From an uncultured Pelagimonas sp. (lineage in GTDB: Bacteria; Pseudomonadota; Alphaproteobacteria; Rhodobacterales; Rhodobacteraceae), in contig CANMPP010000013.1 of assembly GCA_947499735.1 (NCBI GenBank), forward strand, positions 1 through 33,361: a stretch of DNA of 33,361 nucleotides, written 5' to 3'. Of the stretch, positions 7,658 to 16,296 are shown piece by piece. Within the stretch, counting starts at the first letter, position 1. Every line of letters starts with the position of its first letter. A program made the position numbers and the translations under genes. Below the pieces are notes generated by a model. The model did no database searches, had not been told where the DNA came from, and saw only the letters and a list, made by a program, of their open reading frames with translations.

Positions 7658-7683
7658 GAGCGTCCCAAGGCTACTGGACGCTC
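7658..7683 (+). terminator. Hairpin at the end of the NTF2-like operon
   Basis: GAGCGTCC pairs with GGACGCTC around a 10-nt loop, 16 nt after the last stop. No clear T-run follows, so it is a weak terminator candidate. Confidence 0.35.
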
Positions 7684-8222
7684 TCATGATCGTTGGGTGG
7701 GATTGCTAAACAGATTGGAAGCCGGGCAAAGATCGACGGGAGGACCGCACATTACATGTGGGATTTTGCGCCGGATGGACCGGCGCTCCGTTGATAAGTG
7801 TGCGAGAAGTGAAAAGCCCAAAAGTAGTTTGGATTTGACTGCTTAGATCAGTTTATAATGCCTACACTACTGACTTCGGCAGCGGTGAAAAGATGGCCGT
7901 GCTGCAAGTATGAGCAAATGCAGCATCGGCAACAACCGCGAAAGCAAACGGCAACAAGGTCCCTCAGACTGATGACTCTTACAAAGCGCAGCGAAAGTAC
8001 GATCTTTGTTCGGGTGGGAATGCCGCCGGCGAATGACCGGTTTGGCGACGAGCGCTGCGAAACGGAGCTGGGGTCGTTGCAGATGCAAACCTATGCTGCG
8101 TCGGCGAAGGGTCGAAATCAGATGACGGCTTCGTCCGCTTTGCTGTCCTTCAAATCTGGTGCGGTGAATGACTGCTTAAGTGAATTACGCGGGTTCAATG
8201 GTTGCGTTACGCCCTATCCATC
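7684..8222. other. Gene-free stretch
   Basis: I see no supportable gene. The longest open frame here (from 7858, plus strand) runs into the antisense of the VirD4 remnant and has no family features. The sequence resembles the degenerate spacer DNA often found between Rhodobacteraceae genes. Confidence 0.5.
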
Positions 8223-9095
8223 TCAGCCAGAAATCCCCTCCCCCTCCTTCAGCTGGTCTTCCAGCCGACCTAGATCATCCACTGCCAGATCGAGACGATC
8301 TCGGTCACTATCGTCGCGTTTCTCAAGTTGCATTTCGCCTTGATCTGCAAAGTTCAATTCTTGCTGTCGTTGCCCTTCTTCGACAACGATCTGAACTGCT
8401 CCCGACCGTTTTTTGACGCGAGAGACCGATCTAGCCGCGCTTACCTGCTGTGGACCGCTCACGCGCTCATCTCGCTTATGAGATTTCGCGCCTATTCCGA
8501 CTTGGTTCGCATTCTGCCCTGAACCTCCCGATTCAGAACCTGATCCCCCTGCCCCGCCTCCACCCAGCACTGGAAAAGGAAGTTCCCCTGTCTGCGCGCC
8601 ATGGATTGACGCAAGCAGCCGATCATCAAAATACTGGATCCGCTTAGCCCGCACTGGCATTTGCGCATCCACAACCATGACAATCTCATCAAGCGGCAAC
8701 CGGCGCGCTTCATCCTCAGGCAATAGAGATGTTTCTTCCGTCCGTGTGGACTGACTGCGCCCTTCGAACGGATTCTTACCAATGGACCGCGACCGGGTGA
8801 TGACCGTCTTTGTCGTCTTCCCCACGGCCTTGCTCAACTCCTCAATGGTCTTTTCATCTGAGGGGGTGAGGTAGAGCTTTACACCTGCGTTGCCCTGCAG
8901 CGCGCGGCGGGTGTTTTCGCCGTAGATTTCATCTAAAGCGGGGATGGTTTGGGTGACCACAGCCAAATGACCGCGATAGGTCCGCAGGGTTTCGATGCTC
9001 TCGACCACAATCGGCATTTTGCCAAGGCGGTTGAACTCATCGAGCATGATCATCACGGACCACTGCCACCCTGCGCCCATCGCCAGGTCCGCCCC
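8223..9095 (-). pseudogene. virD4: VirD4/TraG-type coupling protein, C-terminal fragment
   Basis: About 275 residues of the C-terminal half of a type IV secretion coupling ATPase remain. The Walker B region (MIMLDEFNRLGKMPIV) is followed by ESIETLRTYRGHLAVVTQT and the motif-3 region, then YGENTRRALQGNAGVKLYL. A long Gly/Ser-rich, then charged, C-terminal tail completes it. The first several hundred residues, with the membrane helices and Walker A, are absent. The sequence upstream of about 9095 belongs instead to a nucleotidyltransferase gene. In an intact system this ATPase would bring relaxase-DNA to the transfer channel; no relaxase or mating-channel gene is in the window. An internal ATG could start a fragment, but it could not work as a coupling protein. 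Confidence 0.8.
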
Positions 9096-9658
9096 TGACC
9101 AAGCGATGGCAGAGGGGTAAACTTCAACGCCGAAAACGTCTCAGCCAACCCTGGGTCGACCCGGCCCTCAAGCGCGACACTGAGCTTCTCGAATTGAGCG
9201 ATGTCAATATCGCCGGTGTTGGCCAACCCACCCAAGGGCAGACGAATGCCAAGCTCACCCTCATAAAGCCGAAACGCAGTTGTCCCGACTATAGTTCCGC
9301 CCAGCCGAAATGTGCCTGCGGTGGCCATGGCAGAGAGAATTGAGCCGGTTGCACGGTCTGTCGGTGTCATGCCCTCAGCCCGCAGCAGGCGGACAAGCCT
9401 CGATCGCTCGGACCGCCGCTGTTTCGCTGTTGCGCGCAACTCTTCTATGCGCTCAATGCGCACACGCGTTTCTTCGGTATCTTCGCCAATGTAGACGAAC
9501 CGCATGTCCGTCCCAACACGGCGCGCCGCGTACCAATACCCTTTGTCGCCGCGTTCCTTTAATGCCGGCTTGCCTTCAACCCCGGACAAGGCATCATCTT
9601 TCAGAAGCCGAACAAGATCAGTATACACGCTCGTCGCGATACTACTCAGAGGGGTCAT
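9053..9658 (-). pseudogene. GSU2403-like nucleotidyltransferase-fold protein, C-terminally truncated chimera
   Basis: From the ATG at 9658 (a second ATG is at 9667) the product begins MTPLSSIATSVYTDLVRLL and continues through a Lys/Arg-rich helix (TRVRIERIEELRATAKQRR). It then reaches the nucleotidyltransferase-type core, GTIVGTTAFRLYEGELGIRL followed by TGDIDIAQFEKLS, where the Asp pair of D-I-D is the likely metal site. After FSALKFTPLPSL the frame enters DNA that belongs, in another frame, to the VirD4 gene, and stops at 9053. The gene has therefore lost its C-terminal part by a deletion or recombination with junction near 9080-9110. I recall this family as GSU2403-like; its normal function is unknown. 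Confidence 0.65.
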
Positions 9659-9784
9659 GCCTATCATTTCGATATTTTGCTTGGCATACTGATACCTATC
9701 AAATAATTTATTGCTAGGCAAAGTTACGGACACGGTCAAATCACATGGCAAATGTGACCGGGTGATGCTGACACCGCACCCTTG

Positions 9785-9817
9785 AGAAAGAAGAAAGGGC
9801 CACCCTAAGGTGACCCT
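9785..9817 (-). terminator. Rho-independent terminator of the DUF2493 gene
   Basis: On the minus strand AGGGTCACC pairs with GGTGGCCCT (one G-U pair) around TTAG, followed by TTCTTCTTTC, just 8 nt after the stop of the DUF2493 gene. Confidence 0.7.
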
Positions 9818-9824
9818 CTCTGAC

Positions 9825-10754
9825 TTATGCCTCACCTGCCGTATTTACTGGATCAGCAACCCGCATCACCGTCAGCCCTTTCGCTTCGGCTTTCTGCCCG
9901 AGGTTCAGTGCAACCCCGTTGCCACCGAAGAGGACCACTCCGGTTGCGGCGAACTTATCGACCAGCATCTCATCGTTACACTTGAAGGGTGCCGCTCGCC
10001 CATGTGCGGACCAACGCGGATCAAAGCGCGCTTGATTGATGCCCCGCGCACGTGCCCACCGTGCCGCGATCATTTCAGCCCCATGCTTGCCCCCTTTGTG
10101 GCAGATAAAAATGTCCTGATTGCGGTTTTGTTTGATGCGGTCCCGAACCTTATCGAGGGTCCGGAAGATGACATCAATGTCGGTCCAATCCGTTGCTCCC
10201 GACACGATCAGCGGGACGCCCTCGACTTTCGACTTGGCGGCGGTCTCACGATCATGCTGCTCCAAAAGTTGCTTGGCCTCGAAAACGGCTCCCGTCTCTT
10301 TAGCCCGAACGCTGGCCCGCGATCCCGCTGCGGGGATGAAGGCATTACCGGTCTCGACCACGTAGTATTCCGCTGCTGCCTCTCCCATCGTCTCAATGGC
10401 GTCCACGATCTCGCGCAAGTGCACGAAGCGCATTTGCGCCTCTTCCAGAGCCGTCTCTGCGATCTCTGATCCGTCGTGACATTTTGCCAATGCACCGATC
10501 TTGTCGGCTGTGCGGTCGACTTCCTTGCCGAGGGCAACCTTCCGGCGCTGCAGGATCGTCGCCAACCCGCGGGCGATTGGTTCGATCTCACCTTCAAGTC
10601 CGGTATTGCGCAGCTGCCCGAGCAGGGTCTCAAATGCTTCGCGAATAATGCTATCTTTTAGGATATCGTCCTGCGGGATTGGCAGGTGTGCATCTTTCTC
10701 CGTCAGGCCGAAGAGTTCGATTGTCTCGTATGTTGTCGCTTGATCGTAGGCCAT
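9825..10754 (-). CDS. DUF2493 (SLOG-like) plasmid protein
   Basis: The product is 309 aa from the ATG at 10754, which has GGAG 8 nt upstream. The N-terminal part (1-190) is helical and charged. The C-terminal part (about 190-300) is a DUF2493-type Rossmann-like domain of the YspA/SLOG group: VPLIVSGATDWTDIDVIF, DIFICHKGGKHGAEMIAARWA with the Gly-Gly-Lys-His-Gly-Ala-Glu loop, and later VVLFGGNGVALNLGQKAEA. SLOG domains bind nucleotide-like ligands, and several are tied to phage conflict. This subtype is a frequent plasmid gene in Rhodobacteraceae and Rhizobiales with no assigned role. It is followed by a good terminator and forms a single-gene unit. Confidence 0.8.
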   Translation of the reverse strand: MAYDQATTYETIELFGLTEKDAHLPIPQDDILKDSIIREAFETLLGQLRNTGLEGEIEPIARGLATILQRRKVALGKEVDRTADKIGALAKCHDGSEIAETALEEAQMRFVHLREIVDAIETMGEAAAEYYVVETGNAFIPAAGSRASVRAKETGAVFEAKQLLEQHDRETAAKSKVEGVPLIVSGATDWTDIDVIFRTLDKVRDRIKQNRNQDIFICHKGGKHGAEMIAARWARARGINQARFDPRWSAHGRAAPFKCNDEMLVDKFAATGVVLFGGNGVALNLGQKAEAKGLTVMRVADPVNTAGEA

Positions 10755-11416
10755 GTGTTCATCTCCAATGTTTGAGTTTGAGCTCCACCACATGAGTGTG
10801 AGGGCATGGCCGATTTCTGGTTCACCGAATCTGTCAGGGTCAGGGACGGCGCAGCCGCCAGCTTGCTGGGCGCAAAAATTTTCGAAGCGCCGTACTCACA
10901 ACAAGCGCACCATCACGCGCGCAACGAACCTCTCCACACACCTCACTCTCACCGAAAAGTTTTTCGATCCTTGAGGCGGGCTGATTTGGGAGCCATCCGG
11001 AGGATATGCTTCCATACTCATGTGTGTGTGTTTTGACGCCAGGTTTGACCGACACGAGCAGGCAAGCGGTGGGGCCGGACACGCAGGCGGTCGCAGCGGC
11101 GGGATCGTTTTGCACCGCAAAACAGACCAGAGCGAAGACCGCAGGCGTGGCCGAGCGCCGCCATGCTCGCGAGACGGGCAAACCGGGACCCATGAGCCGA
11201 CATCGCGGTAAGGCCGCATGGCCGCATGCGCGACGGACCGCAGGGCCGTTCTCACCTGTGACAAGCGCAGGTGAGCAGGTGAGCAGGTGAGCAGGTGAGC
11301 CGACAGGTATTTTCACGATTGTCAAATTCATCGCGGATTCAGGCTCAGGCGAAGACGGAAGCAGAAACTCAGCTCAAGGTTGGCGTGCTGCAGCAAATGT
11401 CTTTATGAGGCATTAC
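10755..11416. other. Gene-free 650-bp region with hairpins and repeats
   Basis: No supportable gene is seen on either strand. It holds a perfect hairpin GTTTTGC-ACC-GCAAAAC (11107-11123), two adjacent GGCCGCAT copies (11212-11227), a CTCACCTG/CAGGTGAG inverted pair and the 8-bp tandem array at 11269-11300. The density of small symmetric elements between a DUF2493 gene and conjugation remnants would fit an old transfer origin or a regulatory region, but no nick site can be named. Confidence 0.4.
11269..11300 (+). repeat. Four perfect tandem copies of AGGTGAGC
   Basis: Four uninterrupted 8-bp units lie about 120 bp before the Abi-family gene. The first unit can pair with CTCACCTG upstream (about 11251). 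Eight-bp units are not codon-neutral and are prone to slippage, so copy number may vary. Confidence 0.85.
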
Positions 11417-12319
11417 ATGAAAAACTGGAAATCCATTGATGATCAGCTTGATCTTCTCAAATCGAGGGGAATGGCGATCAGCGAGCCTATACGAGCAAAG
11501 AAGGCGCTTGAGCGGTTTGGCTATTACCGACTGAGTGGGTATTGGTATCCATTCAAACAAATTGATGACGACGGAACCATCTTGGACCAATTCATACCTG
11601 ACACGCATATGTCAGATGCCGTCGATCTATATGTTTTTGATAAAAAGTTGCGCCTTCTTGCGCTGGACGCTTTGGAACGGATCGAACTGGCTTTGCAAGT
11701 CGATATTGCATATAGGTTTGGTCGTCGCGATACCTGCGCGCACCTTAAGCCTCATCTGCTTCAGCAAAAGTTTGTAATGAACGGGCGCTATGAAAGGTGG
11801 GAAGAGCGCTATCGAAGCTTTGAAGCGCGTTCTGGCAAGGCCGCTTTCGTCAAACACAACAAACAAGCATACGGTGAACTGCCGATCTGGGTCGCCGTGC
11901 AGATTCTTGATTTTGGAGCGTTGTCACATCTGTTTGAGATGCTGCCGATGGATATTCAAACCAAGATCGCAGGGAAGTACGGAATTTTGAACGGAAAATT
12001 TTTGATACAGTGGATGAGGTCGTTTTCTCAGGTGCGAAATGCATCCGCACATCATGAGCGACTTTGGAACAGCCACATCAAAGATCATGCCAGCGTTCCA
12101 CCGCAACTGGTAGAAATTGCGCAGACAGACCAATATCAGGTTTTCCGATATTTTTGCCTGATGCGATTTTTTCTGAAACAGCTTTGCCCACAGTCAAAAT
12201 GGCACATCCGCCTACGCGACCATTTGCATAGCTTCCCCCAACCGAATAACGGCGCAGTAACACTCAAAGATATGGGTGTGATCGATGGTTGGGAGAATTG
12301 GGATCTTTGGAAGGAATGA
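11417..12319 (+). CDS. Abi family protein (AbiD/AbiF-like, Abi_2)
   Basis: The product is 300 aa from the ATG at 11417, which has GAGG 8 nt upstream; an ATG at 11405 is less likely. Family signatures are clear: DQLDLLKSRGMAI near the N-terminus, AKKALERFGYYRLSGYWYPF (about 25-45), and the downstream helix VDLYVFDKKLRLLALDALERIE. The C-terminal half has the R-N-x-x-x-H motif in FSQVRNASAHHERLWN, the HEPN-type active site expected to cleave RNA. Members of this family stop phage multiplication by abortive infection, and some act as single genes. The gene stands alone, with only a palindromic region and a minus-strand terminator downstream. It is likely part of the plasmid's defence cargo. Confidence 0.88.
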   Translation: MKNWKSIDDQLDLLKSRGMAISEPIRAKKALERFGYYRLSGYWYPFKQIDDDGTILDQFIPDTHMSDAVDLYVFDKKLRLLALDALERIELALQVDIAYRFGRRDTCAHLKPHLLQQKFVMNGRYERWEERYRSFEARSGKAAFVKHNKQAYGELPIWVAVQILDFGALSHLFEMLPMDIQTKIAGKYGILNGKFLIQWMRSFSQVRNASAHHERLWNSHIKDHASVPPQLVEIAQTDQYQVFRYFCLMRFFLKQLCPQSKWHIRLRDHLHSFPQPNNGAVTLKDMGVIDGWENWDLWKE

Positions 12320-12426
12320 GGACTGACGCATATCCAAGGGCGGACCCAAGTGCAGAGGCGCCAGTCATATCTGGGATCAGATGTAGGACTAGAAAGTTAA
12401 AATAACAATAAGAAATGACATCTTCA

Positions 12427-12491
12427 GATCAATTTTGATCCGGCCGAACATCACGTAAACTCACATTATAACATAATAACAATATGTTATA
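12427..12491. repeat. Palindromes in the AT-rich gap after the Abi gene
   Basis: GATCAA-TT-TTGATC (12427-12440) and TATAACATA-N7-TATGTTATA (12467-12491) are clean inverted repeats in an otherwise empty gap. They may form the transcript end of the Abi gene or a protein binding site. No T-run is present. Confidence 0.4.
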
Positions 12492-12551
12492 GACGTTTCT
12501 ACAAGATTACAGCTGGAGTGCGTTCTTGCCGCCTCTAAATCGGACAGGCAC

Positions 12552-12584
12552 AAAAAAGGGGAACCGCGTTGCCGCGGCTCCCCT
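12552..12584 (-). terminator. Rho-independent terminator of the backbone operon
   Basis: On the minus strand AGGGGAGCCGCG pairs with CGCGGTTCCCCT (12 bp, one G-U pair) around a GCAA tetraloop, followed by six Ts. It ends the DUF736-like and helicase transcription unit. Confidence 0.85.
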
Positions 12585-12612
12585 GTCCTGTCAGTCGATG
12601 GTCTCGCTTCGA

Positions 12613-12846
12613 TTAGGCAACCAGTGACAATCCACCGCTGGCATCCGGCTGCTGATCCCCACTTTGCACGAACGGGATGATCGAGAATGTCTGCCCACCA
12701 CGCTGCTCTTCATTCTGCACGGCGTTAACCCGCAAATCGCCGTCGGGGGTGTTGATCAGCAGCGAGACGTAGTCGTGCCCCGTCCGGTTGCTCTTGGCCA
12801 TCCAAGCGGAGCCAACACGGATCGGCTTGCCTTTCGGAGAGCTCAC
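12613..12846 (-). CDS. DUF736-like small plasmid protein
   Basis: The product is 77 aa from a GTG whose bases overlap the stop of the upstream fragment (GTGA). It shows the second half of a DUF736-like pattern: RVGSAWMAKSNRTGHDYVSL, then NTPDGDLRVNAVQNEE, and FSIIPFVQS. DUF736 proteins are small, common on alphaproteobacterial plasmids near conjugation and ParB genes, and have no known biochemical role. At 77 aa it is somewhat shorter than the usual size of about 100. The segment LRVNAVQ...FSIIPFV closely repeats the fragment just upstream (FRVNAVQ...FEIIPLV), so the two are paralogues. It is followed directly by a strong terminator. Confidence 0.55.
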   Translation of the reverse strand: MSSPKGKPIRVGSAWMAKSNRTGHDYVSLLINTPDGDLRVNAVQNEEQRGGQTFSIIPFVQSGDQQPDASGGLSLVA

Positions 12847-12956
12847 TTCGATCCGGATTTCATTGTGCCGTTTGAGACCAGCGGGATGATCTCAAAGTCT
12901 TCACTCTTGGCCTTGCGCGCTTCCTGCGTTTGAACCGCATTGACGCGGAATGGCCC
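12843..12956 (-). pseudogene. 3' fragment of a DUF736-like gene, fused into the helicase 3' end
   Basis: In a frame different from the helicase, about 37 codons read GPFRVNAVQTQEARKAKS and then DFEIIPLVSNGTMKSGSK before a stop. This aligns well with the C-terminal half of the neighbouring 77-aa protein. There is no start codon, and upstream of about 12956 the DNA codes for the helicase. The fragment is what remains of a second DUF736-like gene after a deletion that also removed the helicase C-terminus. Confidence 0.6.
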
Positions 12957-15900
12957 AGGCGCAATGCCGTCCAATCGGCGAAGACCTCATAGCCCATCGC
13001 GTCCGCACGCCCCGCGGCAAGATCGGCGTAATATCCTCGCAGCGCGGAGCGCGCGATGGGGCTTTCGAGACTGTCCTCCTCGCGAAACATGCCTTGCGAG
13101 CCTGTCTCACGTTGGCCTTTGGTGAGCGCACCCAGCTGATCAAGACGCTTGCTGATTGTTGAAGTGAAGCGTTTTTCCCCGTGAACGTCCGAGGTGCAGA
13201 CGCGGAAGAACGGCGCGCTGACTTGAGCGGAGCGGTGCGTACGCCCAAGTCCCTGAATGGCTGCATCCGCGCGCCAGCCAGGTTCCAGCAGGTAATGGCG
13301 ACGCCGCTTTTGGTTTTTCGCTGTTTGCGCCGCGTGATAAGATCGTCCAGTGCCACCTGCATCCGAGAATATCAGGATGTTTTTCTCCCCACCCATAAAG
13401 GCCTGCGTCTCGGACGAATTGCTGCTGGGGCTACGTTTTTCGATGAAGAGCGCGCCGTCGCTGGATTTGAGCGGGCGAATAGATCGACCAGTCACCTCGG
13501 CCACCGCTTCATCCCCGAACGCCCAGAGGATTTGATCCAGTGCCGCAGGGATCGGGGCCAGCGCCATCAAATCCGTCATTGCCTCGTCCCGCAGGGCAAG
13601 CGCTTCGCGAGAGACAACCAAGGCCCCTGTTTCATCCCGCAGCGGCTCTGCAACAACATTGCCGTCAATCTCGACCAACTTCTGGGTGTGGATCGGAAAA
13701 GCCTGTTCCAGATAGCCGAGCACGTAGTCGCGCGGCGTCAGCGCGCCTTCGACCAGATCATCATCGGGGTCCATCATTTCCAAGCGCCGTTTCAAAAGGC
13801 TTTCGCCCGTGGAGACCACCTGGATAACGCAAGCATAGCCATCGGATAGGTCCTGCTGAATGACACTGACGACCGAAGGGGCTTTCATGCCCATCAGCAG
13901 ATGATTGAAGAAGCGCTGCTTTGTGCTCTCGAACCGCGACTTGGCGGAGGCTTTTGCAGCAGAGGCATTAGTCTCACCCGAGGCATCATTGACGCCTGTC
14001 GCGGTGAGTGCGGCCTCCAAGTTATGGTGGATCGTGCGGAATGCGCCCGCATAGGCATCGTAGATCTCCGTTTGGGCGGGCGTCAGTAGGTGCTCCAGCA
14101 CATCGTATTCGACACCGTCAAAGCTCAACGCCCGCGCGGTGTAGAACCCGAGTGTCTTTAGATCGCGTGCCACAACTTCCATGGCCGCAACACCACCCGC
14201 TTCCATTGCAGAAACAAAGCTCTCGCGGCTCGGGAACAGATATTCAGGCCCTTGGCCCCAGAGCCCCAGCCGGGATGCATAGGCGAGGTTGTGGACAGAT
14301 GTGGCCCCCGTCGCGGAGACATAGAAGACGCGAGCGCGCGGAGTGGCCAATTGCAAACGTAGACCCGCAAGACCCTGTTGGGACGGCTTTGCCCCCCTGC
14401 CCTGCTCCGATCCAGCCGCATTTTGCATCGCATGGGCCTCATCAAAGGCGAGCACGCCATCGAAGTCGTCTCCAATCCAATCGAGCAGCTGGTTCAGGCG
14501 TGTCGTACCGCATTTGCCGGCGGAGCGCAGCGTGGCATAGGTCACGAACAGGATACCGTCGCCCATGGTGACAGGCTGGTCGGGCTTCCATTTCGAGAGT
14601 GACTGGATATCTGCGGGCGAGCCGCCGAGATCGGTCCAGTCGCGCACGGCGTCCTCAATCAGGGTTGCGGATTTTGACACCCAGACGGCTTTGCGTCGCC
14701 CAGAGAGCCAATTAACCAAAATAAGGCCTGCGCACTCGCGTCCCTTGCCACAGCCGGTGCCGTCACCGAGGAAATAGCCCAAGCGGTAGGCACGTGCCTT
14801 CGCATCCTCATCACTGCGCAGTATCTTGGTCTGGTCGTCATCAATGGTGAACTTGCCAGGCAAATCGCGTGCATGGGCATCGTTGGCCATGATGATGGTT
14901 TCCAGCTGGGCTTCAGATAGATGACCCTCTGCGATCAAGCGGTTCGGCAAGCGCAGTCCCTCGGCGGCCTGCAAAGAAGGAACGGGTGGTGCGACCGAAG
15001 CCATGGCAATACTTTCGACCAGCGGCGTCGGGTGTTCCTGTGCGCCCGCGATGTCGATCCGCTGCGGGCGATAGCGGGCATAGATCTCGGAGATGGGGGT
15101 GTTTTCGCGTGGTGTCACAAACGTGGTGAACGATAGCGGTGTTGCTGCGTGTTTAGGTGTTTTGGCAGCAGATGCGTTTGATGCGAAAGGCTTGCGCACT
15201 TTGTGAGGCGCTGATCGCTGCAGAGGGCGCCTTGCATTCAACGAGCTTGCCGCCGTCACCGGCGCTACAATCGACCGTGTTGCGGCGACCTGGTCAACGA
15301 TGCCGACTGCTGCGGCGAGATCGTCTACAGAGGCGCGGATCATCTCGCTGTCCTCACTTACTTTATCGAAGACCATCAATTGCGTATCCACGCTCGTGCC
15401 AAGCTTGCGATAGACATGGCCCGGGATGGTCAGGACCAACCTCGGTGTGAGAAGGCTCAGGGCCCGCGCCCAATGTGTAGCATCCCGTTCGGGCGTGAAG
15501 CCCGTCGGCATGATCGCGACAAGACGCCCGCCCGGTGCCAATCGTTTCGCGGCCCCGATGAGATGCTTGGCAGCGATATGTTTGTCGTGGGAGCGATCAA
15601 CCGAGGACGCAAACGGCGGGTTCATCACGATAACGCTGGGGGCGGTTGTTAATGTCAGCAGATCATCGATGTGCTCGGCGTCATGTCCGCTCGCCTGCGC
15701 GTCGAACACCACATCGAGGAGCCGCTGGCGAAACGGATCGACTTCGTTGAGCATAAGCTTGGCCCCTGCCCGCTTGGCAAAACCTGCCAGCGAACCGGTT
15801 CCCGCAGAGGGTTCCAACACAGTCTCACCAGAACGGATTGCGGCCGCGCGCACGGCGAGGGCCGCGTAAGGCAGCGGGGTCGAGAACTGTTGCAGACGGA

Positions 15901-16210
15901 TCTGTTGCTCGGAACGCCGTGTTTCTGTCAAGAGCCGCATCGCGAGGTTCTTGGCAGCACCATGTGGGCCTGACCCGCTCGCATCCACGAGTATTGTTTG
16001 AACAGCAGCAGCCTGCATCATTTCGTAGACCATACGCCAGTTCCATGCACCGCTGGCATCGCTACCGCCAAAGGCGTCGCGCATGAGATTTGAAAGAGAG
16101 GAGCTGCGCAGAGGTCCCCGCGCGAGCTCGGCAGCGATCAGCGACAGGGCTGATTTAAGCTGAGCGTTAGATGGGGATTGATTGGAGTGCTTCTGATTGG
16201 CGTGGGCCAT
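12860..16210 (-). CDS. Methyltransferase-fold / strawberry-notch helicase, C-terminally truncated
   Basis: The product is 1116 aa from the ATG at 16210, with AAAGGA upstream. The N-terminal domain (about 75-290) is a class I SAM-dependent methyltransferase: LEPSAGTGSLAGF is the cofactor loop and VMNPPF the adenine-N6-type catalytic motif. The centre and C-terminal half is an SF2 helicase of the strawberry-notch type: GDGTGCGKGRECAGL (Walker A), AFDEAHAMQN (DEAH box), VSATGATSVHNL (motif III), then FSDAGGTGRSYHA and GLGRTHRSAQ (motif VI). Relatives on alphaproteobacterial plasmids are about 1400 residues. Here the sequence breaks after VFADWTALRL and ends in about 30 basic residues read out of frame from a DUF736-like gene. 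The motor core is complete, but the C-terminal domain of about 300 residues is lost. The normal role is unknown, possibly in plasmid DNA protection or transfer. Confidence 0.85.
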   Translation of the reverse strand: MAHANQKHSNQSPSNAQLKSALSLIAAELARGPLRSSSLSNLMRDAFGGSDASGAWNWRMVYEMMQAAAVQTILVDASGSGPHGAAKNLAMRLLTETRRSEQQIRLQQFSTPLPYAALAVRAAAIRSGETVLEPSAGTGSLAGFAKRAGAKLMLNEVDPFRQRLLDVVFDAQASGHDAEHIDDLLTLTTAPSVIVMNPPFASSVDRSHDKHIAAKHLIGAAKRLAPGGRLVAIMPTGFTPERDATHWARALSLLTPRLVLTIPGHVYRKLGTSVDTQLMVFDKVSEDSEMIRASVDDLAAAVGIVDQVAATRSIVAPVTAASSLNARRPLQRSAPHKVRKPFASNASAAKTPKHAATPLSFTTFVTPRENTPISEIYARYRPQRIDIAGAQEHPTPLVESIAMASVAPPVPSLQAAEGLRLPNRLIAEGHLSEAQLETIIMANDAHARDLPGKFTIDDDQTKILRSDEDAKARAYRLGYFLGDGTGCGKGRECAGLILVNWLSGRRKAVWVSKSATLIEDAVRDWTDLGGSPADIQSLSKWKPDQPVTMGDGILFVTYATLRSAGKCGTTRLNQLLDWIGDDFDGVLAFDEAHAMQNAAGSEQGRGAKPSQQGLAGLRLQLATPRARVFYVSATGATSVHNLAYASRLGLWGQGPEYLFPSRESFVSAMEAGGVAAMEVVARDLKTLGFYTARALSFDGVEYDVLEHLLTPAQTEIYDAYAGAFRTIHHNLEAALTATGVNDASGETNASAAKASAKSRFESTKQRFFNHLLMGMKAPSVVSVIQQDLSDGYACVIQVVSTGESLLKRRLEMMDPDDDLVEGALTPRDYVLGYLEQAFPIHTQKLVEIDGNVVAEPLRDETGALVVSREALALRDEAMTDLMALAPIPAALDQILWAFGDEAVAEVTGRSIRPLKSSDGALFIEKRSPSSNSSETQAFMGGEKNILIFSDAGGTGRSYHAAQTAKNQKRRRHYLLEPGWRADAAIQGLGRTHRSAQVSAPFFRVCTSDVHGEKRFTSTISKRLDQLGALTKGQRETGSQGMFREEDSLESPIARSALRGYYADLAAGRADAMGYEVFADWTALRLGHSASMRFKRRKRARPRVKTLRSSRWSQTAQ

Positions 16211-16250
16211 GATTTCTGTCCTTTGTGATCCTGTTTGTGGTTCACAGAAC

Positions 16251-16281
16251 AAAAAGCCCCCTTTTCCTTTTGGAAAACGGG
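16251..16281 (-). terminator. Terminator after the PemK-like toxin gene
   Basis: On the minus strand CCCGTTTTCC pairs with GGAAAAGGG (one bulged G) around AAAA, followed by GGCTTTTTG. It lies 16 nt after the toxin stop and separates the toxin-antitoxin operon from the helicase gene. Confidence 0.7.
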
Positions 16282-16296
16282 AAAAGACAAGATGAG

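Noticed and set aside
7858-8343. 161-aa frame on the plus strand
   Set aside because: Its second half is antisense to the VirD4 remnant and it shows low-complexity Ser/Arg runs typical of a shadow frame.
11269-11300. CRISPR-like array
   Set aside because: The 8-bp units are directly adjacent with no spacers.
10840-11331. 163-aa frame on the minus strand
   Set aside because: It runs through hairpins and tandem repeats, is rich in Arg/Ala/Pro, and has no recognisable motif or good start.
12901-13362. 153-aa frame overlapping the helicase 3' end
   Set aside because: The other frame carries the conserved helicase motifs up to the junction; this one is its shadow.
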